Shown in pieces: positions 44,588 through 53,390 of a stretch of 64,000 nucleotides of DNA. Location: NCBI RefSeq assembly GCF_038622445.1, contig NZ_CP152019.1, positions 1,710,501 to 1,774,500 of the forward strand. The letters are read 5' to 3'. Each line of letters starts with the position of its first letter. Positions within the stretch are counted from its first letter, which is position 1. The notes under the pieces were generated by a model. That model was given only the letters and a program-made list of their open reading frames with translations, was not told the origin of the DNA and did not search any database. The translations under genes and the position numbers were made by a program. This DNA comes from Sporosarcina sp. FSL K6-1522 (lineage in GTDB: Bacteria; Bacillota; Bacilli; Bacillales_A; Planococcaceae).

Positions 44588-46320
44588 TTTAGTACTTGAA
44601 TAGATTCCATGATATCCTGCTCAATCATTTGAAGTGTAGCTTCTGCACTTGCAGCATCGTCTTTTCGTACGCCAAAATAGAATTTGCATTTTGGCTCAGT
44701 TCCGGAAGGTCTAATGCAAATCCATGAATCGTCCTCCAGCAAAAGTTTGAGCACATCTGCCTCTGGGAGCGTCAAAGGTTCCACGACTCCGCTACTAAAA
44801 CGGCGTGTTCGTAATTGATAGTCCTCGATTGCTATGACGGATATTCCAGCGATGGACTGTGGGGGATGTGTTCGAAATGTTCGCATGAGCTGTTCAATTT
44901 TCTGTTGGCCTTGCTTACCTTCGAACGTGAGTGATGTCAATGATTCTCTGAAGTGGCCAAGCTCCTCATATAAATCCTGGAGTGCCTCGTAGATAGCGTG
45001 ATTTTTGGAATGATAGTAAGTGACCATTTCAGCAGTCATGAGCGCCGTTTGAACGGCGTCTTTGTCACGAGCGAAATCACCAATAAGGAAACCATAGCTT
45101 TCTTCGTAGCCAAATAGGAATGTATAGGCTTTAGTAGTAGCGAATTCCTCAATTTTTTCAGAAATGAACTTAAATCCAGTTAATGTGTCGAGCATTTGCA
45201 CGCCGAACTTTGTGGCGACTGCACGCCCGAATTCGGATGTGACAATTGTTTTCAAGGCGATTCCGTTCGTGGGAAGTTCGCCTTTTTTTTGTTTCTGCAT
45301 GAGGATGTAATGCAGCAGAAGCGCACCCAGTTGGTTGCCATTGAGCAGTTCGTATTCACCGTCTTGCTTTCGAATCGCTACGCCAAGACGATCAGCGTCT
45401 GGATCAGTGGCTAATAGTAAGTCTGCTTTCGTTTCATGACCAAGCGCAATCGCCAATTCAAATGCACTTCGTTCTTCTGGGTTAGGATAAAGCACTGTTG
45501 GAAACGCAGAATTTGGGGCCGCTTGCTCTTGAACAACAGTGACGTTATCAAATCCGAACGCCCGGAGTCCGTTGGTAACAGGGACAAGACCTGCTCCATG
45601 CAGTGGGGTAAAAACGATGGTTACATCTTGTCCATGTGTAGTTAACATGGGGATGTCCTCGCGTAATGTCAGCAGACATCTTTCATAAGCTGCATCAATC
45701 TCTTCCGATACATAGATTAATTGTCCACTTGCTACAAGTTCGGCTGCATCCCCTGTACGAATTGCAAAAGGATTTTGGAGTGTTTCAATAAATTGTGTCA
45801 TCTTGTCTGAAGGTATAGGAGGTAGCTGTCCTCCGTCTTCCCCGTAGATTTTAATGCCATTATAGGTTGCTGGATTATGGCTTGCGGTAATAACGACACC
45901 CGCATAGGCTTGTAGATGTCTAATGGCAAAAGATAACTCGGGCGTCGGACGACTTTCTTTAAACAGAAACACCTGGATGCCGTGTTTGCCAATGGTTTTT
46001 GCTGTTTCAAGTGCAAATTCCTTGGAGAAATGCCTGGTGTCATAAGCGATAACAACACCCCGCCGCATGGCTTCCTCGCCATCTGCCAAAATGAGAAGAG
46101 CAAGCCCTTCCGCAATACGGCGAATGGTATAGATGTTCATCCGATTCGTTCCAGCCCCAAGTAAGCCTCGCATGCCACCCGTTCCAAAAGAGAGATGCTG
46201 ATAAAACCGATCTTCGATTTCATGGTAATTTCCGTCAATTTCTACTAACTCTTGCTTGAGGTGTACAGCTAATGAAGGTTCATCTTTCCACTGTCCATAC
46301 AGATCTAACACATTGTTCAA
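44584..46320 (-). CDS. pgcA: Alpha-phosphoglucomutase PgcA
   Basis: 578 residues of the phosphohexomutase superfamily in the PgcA/PGM2 length class. The phosphoserine loop is VVITASHNPATYNGIKIYG, the metal site LLATDPDADRLGVA, the sugar loop FGYEESYGFLIGD, and the phosphate-binding loop IRPSGTEPKCKFY. It interconverts glucose-6-phosphate and glucose-1-phosphate and so feeds GalU. The start is TTG 46320 with GGGGGTG upstream, a site that lies within a terminator-like stem. It is transcribed toward galU. Confidence 0.95.
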   Translation of the reverse strand: MNNVLDLYGQWKDEPSLAVHLKQELVEIDGNYHEIEDRFYQHLSFGTGGMRGLLGAGTNRMNIYTIRRIAEGLALLILADGEEAMRRGVVIAYDTRHFSKEFALETAKTIGKHGIQVFLFKESRPTPELSFAIRHLQAYAGVVITASHNPATYNGIKIYGEDGGQLPPIPSDKMTQFIETLQNPFAIRTGDAAELVASGQLIYVSEEIDAAYERCLLTLREDIPMLTTHGQDVTIVFTPLHGAGLVPVTNGLRAFGFDNVTVVQEQAAPNSAFPTVLYPNPEERSAFELAIALGHETKADLLLATDPDADRLGVAIRKQDGEYELLNGNQLGALLLHYILMQKQKKGELPTNGIALKTIVTSEFGRAVATKFGVQMLDTLTGFKFISEKIEEFATTKAYTFLFGYEESYGFLIGDFARDKDAVQTALMTAEMVTYYHSKNHAIYEALQDLYEELGHFRESLTSLTFEGKQGQQKIEQLMRTFRTHPPQSIAGISVIAIEDYQLRTRRFSSGVVEPLTLPEADVLKLLLEDDSWICIRPSGTEPKCKFYFGVRKDDAASAEATLQMIEQDIMESIQVLN

Positions 46321-46375
46321 AAAAACACCCCCACTATCATCAGTCTACGTAACTGAATTCGATAGGGAGGGGGCT
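46321..46375 (-). terminator. Terminator or attenuator overlapping the pgcA ribosome binding site
   Basis: On the minus strand AGCCCCCTCCCTATC (46375-46361) can pair with GATAGTGGGGGT (46338-46327), followed by GTGTTTTT. The 3' arm includes the GGGGG that serves as the pgcA Shine-Dalgarno sequence. It ends the upstream BCCT transcript and may also regulate pgcA. Confidence 0.65.
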
Positions 46376-46434
46376 TTATCCTTGTTTATAGTACATAAAT
46401 TCCTTCATTTGGAATTAAACTAGCATATTCATAT

Positions 46435-47949
46435 TTACTTTTTCTTCTTCGGATAAGGTCTCACCATCAAGCCCATCTCTTTCCGCTCCTTATTGAGTTC
46501 CTTATATAGCGAAATCATCATACAGATGATGACGAAGGAGAAAGGTAACGCGGCAATGATTAAGGCGTTTTGCAGTGCGGTCAAGCCGTTAGCTGACAGC
46601 AGGATAATGGCGATGGCCGCTTGTGCAATTCCCCATGTCAACTTCACCACATTCGGTGGTTGAAGGGATCCATAGGTTGTCTGCATACCAAGGACGAAGG
46701 TCGCCGAGTCGGCTGATGTGATGAAGAAAATAGCGATTAGTAAGATGGCGACAATCGATAGCAGCATCGACAGTGGCATTTCATGGAAAACGGCGAACAG
46801 GGTCTCTTCGGTTAATAGTTTGGTGAGATCCACGCCTTTTATTTGTACATCCATTGCGGTGGAGCCGAAAACCGCGAACCAGAAAAAGCTCAGTACGGTA
46901 GGCAATAATAAGACACCGGTTAAGAATTCACGGATGGTGCGTCCACGTGAGACACGGGCGATGAATATACCGACAAAAGGTGACCAAGAAATCCACCATG
47001 CCCAGTAGAAAATCGTCCAACTATTAATCCACGCTCGATCGCTATCATCGAGTGGTGCAGCACGAAAACTCATACGGGGTAAGTTTTGAAAGTACGAGCC
47101 AATGGTGTCGGTAAATGTATCGAAGATCAACATGGTAGGTCCAAGGATAATGACTAGAAGAAGCAGTAATGCCGCAAGTACCATGTTTGCATTGGATAAA
47201 TATTTGATGCCTTTACTGATGCCTGACCAAGCGGAAGCGACAAAAAGAATCGTGACAATGATGATAATGACGACTTGAACGGGGAAGCTGATCGGCAAAT
47301 CGAACAGATAAGACAGTCCGCCATTGATTTGGATAGCACCAAAGCCGAGTGTCGTCGCAACACCTATGACTGTTGCAAAAACGGCGAGTACGTTGATAAT
47401 TGTGCCGAATGTACGATTCATTTGATTGCCAAATAGCGGTATTAACGTTGCGGAAATCAGTCCAGGTTCACCTTTTCGAAATTGGAAATAGGCGAGTGAC
47501 ATGGCAACAACTGCATAGATTGCCCATGCATGAATGCCCCAATGGAAAAACGTATAGCGCATCGATTCTTTAAAAGCGGCATCTGTTCCGGGTTGTGCTG
47601 TTGCTGGGTCGATGGCGAAATGAGAAAGCGGTTCCGCGGCACCCCAGAAGACGAGTCCAATCCCCATCCCCGTTGAAAACAGCATGGCAAACCAACTCAT
47701 TCGAGAATACTCGGGTTTTTCATCGGGTTTCCCAAGCGTAATTTGCCCCATCGGACTGACGATGAAGAACAAGCAGAACAGGACGATGCCTGTGACAACG
47801 AGCAAGTAATACCAACCAAACGCCGATGTGATAAAGTTTTTCATATTATTCGTGACGGCTTCGAAGCTGTCAGGCGCTAGTGCTCCATATAAAACGGCTA
47901 TGCTAACAAGCCCGAGTGTAATCCAGAAGACATTTGAGGTTTTTTTCAT
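46435..47949 (-). CDS. BCCT-family osmolyte transporter (OpuD/BetP type)
   Basis: 504 residues with twelve predicted membrane helices. BCCT signatures are [18 protein letters not shown], the tryptophan-rich [19 protein letters not shown] followed by [12 protein letters not shown], and [13 protein letters not shown]. It imports glycine betaine, choline or carnitine with Na+ or H+. I choose ATG 47949 (AGGTGATC upstream, [13 protein letters not shown]) over a distal in-frame ATG at 48096 that would add a non-homologous leader. The single gene shows no obvious choline-oxidation partner. Confidence 0.9.
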   Translation of the reverse strand: MKKTSNVFWITLGLVSIAVLYGALAPDSFEAVTNNMKNFITSAFGWYYLLVVTGIVLFCLFFIVSPMGQITLGKPDEKPEYSRMSWFAMLFSTGMGIGLVFWGAAEPLSHFAIDPATAQPGTDAAFKESMRYTFFHWGIHAWAIYAVVAMSLAYFQFRKGEPGLISATLIPLFGNQMNRTFGTIINVLAVFATVIGVATTLGFGAIQINGGLSYLFDLPISFPVQVVIIIIVTILFVASAWSGISKGIKYLSNANMVLAALLLLLVIILGPTMLIFDTFTDTIGSYFQNLPRMSFRAAPLDDSDRAWINSWTIFYWAWWISWSPFVGIFIARVSRGRTIREFLTGVLLLPTVLSFFWFAVFGSTAMDVQIKGVDLTKLLTEETLFAVFHEMPLSMLLSIVAILLIAIFFITSADSATFVLGMQTTYGSLQPPNVVKLTWGIAQAAIAIILLSANGLTALQNALIIAALPFSFVIICMMISLYKELNKERKEMGLMVRPYPKKKK

Positions 47950-48149
47950 CTGATCACCTGTATTTTCTGTGTGATAATGACGCATGGCATACAGAGTAAT
48001 CTTGCCCATTTTTCGCAGAGGGTATGCATGGCTGGGGATGACTGTTCTAAAGATGGCTGTTAGGTCACTATAGTTGAATATGCTTGAAACAAGCATAAAC
48101 TAAACACACCAGAAAAAGCACAAACGGTGCCAGGTATGGACACCATTCA

Positions 48150-48225
48150 TGCAATCAAAAGGAAGGCACTCTAAGTTCGCCGCGTTCTGTGGTAACGAAT
48201 GCATGACCGATATCCTATCGGCCCA
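48150..48225 (+). repeat. Dispersed hairpin element, third copy
   Basis: CATGCAATC and GAATGCATG form an imperfect outer stem. The core GCCGCGTTCTGTGGT is an inner hairpin with G-T pairs, and CCGAT-ATCCT-ATCGG is the distal hairpin, followed by CCC. The order and sizes of the hairpins match 27171-27227 although most stem bases differ, so pairing seems to be conserved rather than sequence. Confidence 0.55.
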
Positions 48226-48258
48226 ATTATGGCTGTACTTGCGCACCACACTCAGCTA

Positions 48259-49023
48259 TTAAAAACAGCTAAATTGATCGATTTGCTGCAAGCTAATTCC
48301 CGTGTATTCCCATCTTCTTTGCCTACGGCGCCATCGATAGCCAGCAACGGAAGTCGGTCCGACAAAGACAGGATAGAACCAAAAGCCTTGTCTGCGCGAG
48401 AGCCAGACGTATGTGTAGCGATAAAGGCAACCGCGAATTGCCCCCGGATCTACTGCGAATGTCTGATGACTTGGATAGGCGGGGATAGTAGTTGGCGGTG
48501 GTGATGATGGACCTTGTTGCCCAGGAGGCCCGAAACCAGGTCCGCTTTGCCCCGGTGGGAATCCAGGCCCGCCTTGCCCCGGTGGGAATCCAGGTGGTCC
48601 GAAACCAGGCCCGCCTTGCCCCGGTGGAAATCCAGGTGGTCCGAAACCAGGCCCGCCTTGCCCCGGTGGGAATCCGGGCGGTCCGAAACCAGGCCCGCCT
48701 TGCCCCGGTGGGAATCCGGGCGGTCCGAAGCTAGGTCCGCTTTGTCCCGGCGGGAATCCAGGAGGCCCAAAACCAGGCCCACCTTGCCCCGGTGGTCGTC
48801 CGCCCCCCGGCATCCTTTGCATTGTCGCTTCTTCTCCCCAAGCCATCATGTGGTCCCCTGGCATTTCCGAATAGTTCATTTCTGGCATCCACTGCATGTC
48901 TTGACTAGGCATGAATCCTTGCATTCCGTGTCCAGCCATTTGTTGTGGCGGCGTTTCATATCCCTCGGGCAATTTCGGGTACCATAACTCTTCCCCTTGT
49001 CCGCCCGGTTGCATGTTAACCAT
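48259..49023 (-). CDS. Collagen-like Gly/Pro-rich repeat protein
   Basis: 254 residues from ATG 49023 (AAGGAGTGAACG upstream). A Met/Gln-rich N-terminus (GHGMQGFMPSQDMQWMPEM) is followed by five full copies of a 14-residue unit, PPGQGGPGFGPPGF with minor changes, plus a shortened 9-residue copy. The end is a conserved-looking aromatic/arginine-rich domain (CLYRYTYVWLSRRQGFWFYP). No signal peptide is visible. Similar Bacillales proteins are of unknown role; exported or spore-surface function is a guess. The 42-bp DNA repeat could vary in number by slippage. Confidence 0.75.
   Translation of the reverse strand: MVNMQPGGQGEELWYPKLPEGYETPPQQMAGHGMQGFMPSQDMQWMPEMNYSEMPGDHMMAWGEEATMQRMPGGGRPPGQGGPGFGPPGFPPGQSGPSFGPPGFPPGQGGPGFGPPGFPPGQGGPGFGPPGFPPGQGGPGFGPPGFPPGQGGPGFPPGQSGPGFGPPGQQGPSSPPPTTIPAYPSHQTFAVDPGAIRGCLYRYTYVWLSRRQGFWFYPVFVGPTSVAGYRWRRRQRRWEYTGISLQQIDQFSCF
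48515..48800 (-). repeat. 42-bp tandem repeat inside the collagen-like gene
   Basis: On the plus strand the unit appears as CCTTGCCCCGGTGGGAATCC followed by GGGCGGTCCGAAACCAGGCCCG, five times in succession with few changes and once truncated. It is much more GC-rich than the surrounding DNA. Confidence 0.85.
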
Positions 49024-49110
49024 TCGTTCACTCCTTCCAAGCGATTCCATCTATCCTATGCGACAATGTAGGAAAAGGAATGGACTTTACATTTTTTTCT
49101 TTTAATTCAC

Positions 49111-49140
49111 GCAAACTTTTACCGGTTTCACGGGTCTAAT
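49111..49140 (+). promoter_or_regulatory. Candidate ECF-type autoregulated promoter
   Basis: GCAAAC (49111-49116) and GGGTCTAAT (49132-49140) leave 17 bp between AAC and GTC, the usual arrangement of ECF sigma promoters (AAC ... CGTC). They lie just ahead of the sigma-factor gene, suggesting that it activates itself. Confidence 0.5.
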
Positions 49141-49167
49141 AGATAAGAGGGGATAGGAGGTGGTGGT

Positions 49168-49692
49168 TTGAATGGCAAGAAATTGGCAGCGCGAGCGATT
49201 GCGGGAGATGATGATGCTTTTCTGTCGTTGATGTTAATGCATAAAGAGGCACTTTACCGCACAGCGCTTGCTTATTTGAAAAATGAGGAGGATGCGCTAG
49301 AAGCGATGCAAGAAGTGACGTTTCGTGCGTACGCCAAAATGGCTACATTAAAAAAGCCTGAGTATGCGAAGACCTGGCTGATTCGGGTCATGATGAATTA
49401 TTGCCGTGATGTATTGCACAAACAAAAGCGCCTAGTTTTAGACGAGGACATTCTGTTGCAACAGGGCATTAGTGAGGACTTTACCTATCTGGAAGTTGAA
49501 GATGCACTAGCGCAATTGACCGATGAACAACGCGAACTCATTCATTTGAAGTATTTACAAGACGTTAAAATTAAAGAAATTGCTGAGATGACCTTTACCC
49601 CAGAAAGTACGGTTAAAACTAGATTATACAAAGCGCTCAAGTCACTTCGATCGTTTTTTGAAGAGAAAGGAGGAATTCGCCGTGTTCGATGA
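49168..49692 (+). CDS. ECF RNA polymerase sigma factor (SigV-like)
   Basis: 174 residues with sigma-70 region 2 (LKNEEDALEAMQEVTFRAY, TWLIRVMMNYCRDVL) and region 4 (LIHLKYLQDVKIKEIAEM, ESTVKTRLYKALKSLR), and no region 3, which defines the extracytoplasmic-function class. The start is TTG 49168 with ATAGGAGG 7 bp upstream. It overlaps the gene for its membrane partner by 11 bp, so the two are made together. The stress sensed is unknown. Confidence 0.93.
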   Translation: MNGKKLAARAIAGDDDAFLSLMLMHKEALYRTALAYLKNEEDALEAMQEVTFRAYAKMATLKKPEYAKTWLIRVMMNYCRDVLHKQKRLVLDEDILLQQGISEDFTYLEVEDALAQLTDEQRELIHLKYLQDVKIKEIAEMTFTPESTVKTRLYKALKSLRSFFEEKGGIRRVR

Positions 49693-51019
49693 AGAAGAGC
49701 AGAAGCTGGCAAAATGGAAAGAGGAGATTGACAAAGCATCGATTGCTGATAACCGTTTAGAGCAGGCCATCAAAGAGGGTTTCCAACGGGCGAAGCAGAC
49801 AACACAAGTCAAGAAACACCCGGCTGTCAAACGTAGTATTTGGTCGATTGTCATTGCGGCGGTATTACTGCTTACGCTCGTCACATCAATCCGTGTTTCA
49901 CCGGCATTTGCCAATGTGGTTGCTTCAATCCCGGGGATGGAGAAGATTGTGGCCATTATCCTGGACAATAAAGGTCTGCAATTAGCAATTGCCAATGAGC
50001 ATTATCAGAAAATTGCTGTGTCGGGTGAATCGTCGGGCATCCGCATAACGCTTGAAGGGCTTATTACAGATGAAGATAGTCTAGTTGCATTTTACACATT
50101 TGAGCATAAAAAAAATTCCCCAAATGACTTTCTTGTTGGCTATCGAATTCTAGATAAGAATGGCATAGAGATAGTTGGAGAAGGGGGAGGATATTCAACA
50201 AATTGGAATCACGAAAGCGATACAAAATCGCTGAATACGGTGGAAATTGAATTTGAAGGTGCAATCCCAACAGATGAGCTCATATTGGAAGTTCAGATTT
50301 CGAAAGAACAAGACGTGAACGATGTACAGGAGGTGATCCAGCTTCCATTTAGGGTCGAACTGAACCCTATTCAAAAAGAGCAGTATATATTGAATGAAAC
50401 AGTGCATATTGCAGGCCAATCAATGACGATTAAAAGTGTTACCACAGGTCCTTTGAAAACTGCGGTAGAAGTTGAATTTGATGCAGATAATACAATGGAG
50501 ATTTATGGCTTTGAAGACATGCGCCTCGTTGATGACAAGGGGGATGTATGGAGTTCTATTCAAAATGGCGTGACTGGAACTTGGTCAGAAGAGAATCCGA
50601 ACGTTAAGACCTATTATTTGCAGAGTAACTACTTTGAACAATTGGGTAGCTTCACCTTGATGTTTAATAAACTGCAAGCCCTTGAGAAAGACGAAGCTTA
50701 TATTGTCATTGATACTGAAAAGGGGGTCATCTTGAAACAACCTGCGGACAAACGGTTTTCCGTGTTAACAATGAAAAGCAACTTCATTAAATTAGCCCTT
50801 AAAAGCGAAAAAGGCTATAATTCACAAACATTTGGTGATTTTATAGATGCTCAAGGAAAAGAGGTTTGGGCAACAAGTGGAGGGTTTTCACCTATTTCGG
50901 ACAAACGGGTTGAGATAAGTGCAACGTATCCGAATGAAGCGTATGTCAACCCCATTAAACTTCCGTTACATGGCTATCCTCAATGGATCGAGGGCGAAGT
51001 GAAGATTAAGCTCAAATAA
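49682..51019 (+). CDS. DUF4179-type anti-sigma partner
   Basis: 445 residues from GTG 49682, with AAAGGAGG 8 bp upstream and an 11-bp overlap with the sigma gene. A charged cytosolic segment (1-50) that should bind the sigma factor is followed by one membrane helix (about 52-70, SIWSIVIAAVLLLTLVTSI). A DUF4179-like region begins at SPAFANVVASIPGME, with a long beta-rich outer domain behind it. Such proteins act as membrane anti-sigma factors. An alternative start at 49658 lies before the ribosome binding site. Confidence 0.85.
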   Translation: MFDEEEQKLAKWKEEIDKASIADNRLEQAIKEGFQRAKQTTQVKKHPAVKRSIWSIVIAAVLLLTLVTSIRVSPAFANVVASIPGMEKIVAIILDNKGLQLAIANEHYQKIAVSGESSGIRITLEGLITDEDSLVAFYTFEHKKNSPNDFLVGYRILDKNGIEIVGEGGGYSTNWNHESDTKSLNTVEIEFEGAIPTDELILEVQISKEQDVNDVQEVIQLPFRVELNPIQKEQYILNETVHIAGQSMTIKSVTTGPLKTAVEVEFDADNTMEIYGFEDMRLVDDKGDVWSSIQNGVTGTWSEENPNVKTYYLQSNYFEQLGSFTLMFNKLQALEKDEAYIVIDTEKGVILKQPADKRFSVLTMKSNFIKLALKSEKGYNSQTFGDFIDAQGKEVWATSGGFSPISDKRVEISATYPNEAYVNPIKLPLHGYPQWIEGEVKIKLK

Positions 51020-51091
51020 GTATGGGGATCCATAAGTTTGGTGTTGTGAATGTCCTAGATTATAGTACGTTATTATGTAGGGGGGATGAAG

Positions 51092-51505
51092 ATGAGGAGA
51101 GCTGTATTCCTAGTCGTTCTAGCGCTGCTAATCACGGGGTGTAGTCAAGAGTTCAAAGTTTCAGAAGTAGCAATCGACAATGTGAGTAGCGATATGCAAG
51201 ACATGATTGAAGACCTTGAAAATGGCAATTACTTATTTTCTGGCGAGAAAGTGCAATATGTGTTTTTGAATAGAATCCATGTCGTTCAAGGAGAAGAGGC
51301 AATTATTTTGAACGATTTTTCGACGGATGTGAAAGATCAAGTATTGACGATATCGTTTAATGAAGCATCCACCTCAGATTATGAAAACAAGGATGTAAAG
51401 CATCAACTGCTGTATAAAATTACGGGGAAAGGTGATTATGACACCATTCTGTTTGAGATGAATGGAAAGGAAATTCCAATCGATTCGGTCATCACTATGA
51501 ATTGA
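51092..51505 (+). CDS. Small lipoprotein, intact copy
   Basis: 137 residues with lipobox LLITGC and a short beta-rich mature domain (ISFNEASTSDYENKDVKHQL). I choose ATG 51092 because AGGGGGG ends directly before the ATG at 51086, leaving that one no spacer. A decayed second copy lies at 56707. It follows the sigma/anti-sigma pair and could belong to the same response, although it has its own leader. No family name is recognised. Confidence 0.75.
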   Translation: MRRAVFLVVLALLITGCSQEFKVSEVAIDNVSSDMQDMIEDLENGNYLFSGEKVQYVFLNRIHVVQGEEAIILNDFSTDVKDQVLTISFNEASTSDYENKDVKHQLLYKITGKGDYDTILFEMNGKEIPIDSVITMN

Positions 51506-51514
51506 AAATGAGTG

Positions 51515-51559
51515 AACAAAAAGTTCCAAGGCGTTGTAGAGGCTGTGGAACTTTTTGTT
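51515..51559 (+). terminator. Terminator of the intact lipoprotein copy
   Basis: AACAAAAAGTTCCA (51515-51528) pairs exactly with TGGAACTTTTTGTT (51546-51559). Confidence 0.85.
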
Positions 51560-51639
51560 TGGATTTGAATGATGTACTTGTTTAAATCATCGTCGACTCT
51601 TTTTAATTAGAGAAGCGCGCATAGTTCGTGATGGACTGA

Positions 51640-52165
51640 TCTTCTGTCAAGAAAGTAGACACGATTTAATGAGTAATTCCTCTTTGAAAAGCCTACCGCG
51701 CTTCGCTTGGTGTACTTTCTTGGAAGAACAGTTAAAAAGACAACTGCTCATCCGAGAAAGTTGCGGGTGATTATTGAGCGCTATTCTTTTTTTGAAGTCC
51801 GATACGCCTGTTCAAACCTATTTGGTGATACATAATTCAATGTGGAGTGGCTACGTCTTTCATTATAGAAGGAAATGATGTAGTCCAACACGGCCATTTT
51901 CGCCTCTTCCTTCGTTTAGAATTTTCTGCGGTAGATGAGTTCCTTCTTTATCGTCGAGTGGAAGGATTCAATACAGGCGTTGTCATAACAGTCACCTTTA
52001 CGACTCATACTGATTTGGCATTTCTTTACCCCAAGAAAAGTTCCATAACTGTGGCTAAATAGAGCGAGCCTTCGCTTGTCCAGATATAGGTGATATCCAC
52101 CACCCAGACCTAGTTCGGAGCGTTTGCTGTTCGATTCGAGGAATAGATAGTTTAGCACCTAAGAC
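51640..52165 (-). mobile_element. Decayed IS3-family insertion sequence
   Basis: The minus strand encodes pieces of an IS3/IS150-type OrfB transposase. In one frame it has [18 protein letters not shown], with the first catalytic aspartate region. After a deletion and frameshift comes [20 protein letters not shown], with the terminal glutamate of the DDE triad. After a further frameshift come YNERRSHSTLNYVSPNRFE and QAYRTSKKE. A TAG replaces a glutamine codon just before VWVVD. The likely end contains CTGTCAAGAAAGTAGACAC near 51655. Most of the core between the first Asp and the last Glu is missing. Confidence 0.85.
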
Positions 52166-52268
52166 TCGAACGAAATTCGAAGCGCTAAGGAAAATTGTCA
52201 GACCTATCGAAGAAGACCGTATTTTTGCGGAGGATATTGAAAAGATTGCTCCATTTCTATCTGAATAA
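52164..52268 (+). pseudogene. 3' remnant of an unidentified gene next to the IS
   Basis: An open frame without a start reads FEALRKIVRPIEEDRIFA and EDIEKIAPFLSE before TAA and ends at a strong terminator. It looks like the last 30 or so codons of a gene whose front part was lost when the neighbouring insertion sequence arrived. The family is not recognised. Confidence 0.45.
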
Positions 52269-52270
52269 TA

Positions 52271-52307
52271 AAAGAAGCTGAAGTCGTGGTTAGACTTCAG
52301 CTTCTTT
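52271..52307. terminator. Bidirectional terminator
   Basis: AAAGAAGCTGAAGTC (52271-52285) pairs perfectly with GACTTCAGCTTCTTT (52293-52307). It serves the gene remnant on the left and the permease operon on the right. Confidence 0.88.
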
Positions 52308-52337
52308 GTGGATAATTACAATTATATAGCACTAACT

Positions 52338-53390
52338 TCATTTACTTCGCTGTTTGATTAATAAATATATAAAGTAGGGGGCACCAATTACAGCTGTCCA
52401 CACTCCCGCTGGTACCTCAATCGGTGCAAAGGCAACACGCGCAATCCAATCCGCAACAACGACGAGAATTGCGCCAATAATCGCGGATAGTACAACCATT
52501 GAACCAAACACAGGTCCCACAATTCTTTTCGCAATATGCGGTGCAATTAACCCTACAAATCCAATTCCGCCGGCGAATGAAACCGCCGCCCCGGTCAAAC
52601 CAGTACATAGTAGAAGTGCAATTATTCTACTCCATTGAACTGAAGCTCCCGCACTTTTTGCTGAATCATCCCCGACTTCCAAAATATTCATTTCTCTGGT
52701 CATCACCAGTGTGAATATGAAAAGAATTGTAATCCATATTGCAATCATTCGAACTTCAGTCCAATTTGAACCATATATGCTACCCGTCATCCAAATATTA
52801 GCCTGACTTGCTTGGTAAATAGGGCCGAGTAACATCATAATGGTTGTCCCGGCATGCATAAATGCCGAAATTCCAATCCCTATAAGTAGCATACGAAAAG
52901 GAGCAATTCCATTTTTCCAAGACAGTGTAAAGACAATTGCAGCGGTAATGAGTGCACCGCCAAATGCAAATAAGGGCATCCAATCTTGGCTTACAGTGAG
53001 AGCATTACTTTCATCTGAAAATAACGCCAAGAATAATACAACAGCAAAAGAAGCACCGGCTGTAATCCCAATAATATCTGGAGAACCTAGTGGATTTCTT
53101 GAAATGCTTTGCAAAATGGCTCCAGCAGTTGCTAAGCCGATACCAACCAAAATCGACATCACAATACGTGGAAGTCGAAATTCAAAGATGATGGTTTCAT
53201 CAAAGGGTTCACCGATTCCCAAAATAACTTTCAAAACATGTAAAGGGGAGATGGAAAATTCACCAGAACCCATTGATAGAATGGCGAGTACTAGTAATAC
53301 GAGTGACGCAGTTAAGCTTGCAAATAATGCTTTTTTATCCAAAATAAAAGAGGCAATGGTACCAATACGAATGATTACTTTATTTTTCAT
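52338..53390 (-). CDS. FecCD-family siderophore permease (YfhA-like)
   Basis: 350 residues with nine or ten membrane helices. Motifs include FEFRLPRIVMSILVGIGLA, LQSISRNPLGSPDIIGITAG and EVGDDSAKSAGASV for the ATPase contact. AAGGAG lies 8 bp before the ATG, whose first bases overlap the stop of the partner gene (ATGA). It forms a heterodimeric channel with the gene at 53387-54385. Its organisation mirrors the YfiZ/YfhA hydroxycarboxylate-siderophore system of Bacillus. Confidence 0.92.
   Translation of the reverse strand: MKNKVIIRIGTIASFILDKKALFASLTASLVLLVLAILSMGSGEFSISPLHVLKVILGIGEPFDETIIFEFRLPRIVMSILVGIGLATAGAILQSISRNPLGSPDIIGITAGASFAVVLFLALFSDESNALTVSQDWMPLFAFGGALITAAIVFTLSWKNGIAPFRMLLIGIGISAFMHAGTTIMMLLGPIYQASQANIWMTGSIYGSNWTEVRMIAIWITILFIFTLVMTREMNILEVGDDSAKSAGASVQWSRIIALLLCTGLTGAAVSFAGGIGFVGLIAPHIAKRIVGPVFGSMVVLSAIIGAILVVVADWIARVAFAPIEVPAGVWTAVIGAPYFIYLLIKQRSK

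Noticed and set aside
48514..48987. 157-codon arginine-rich frame on the plus strand opposite the collagen-like gene
   Set aside because: The GC-rich tandem repeat keeps several frames open. Only the minus-strand frame has a ribosome binding site and a conserved C-terminal domain.
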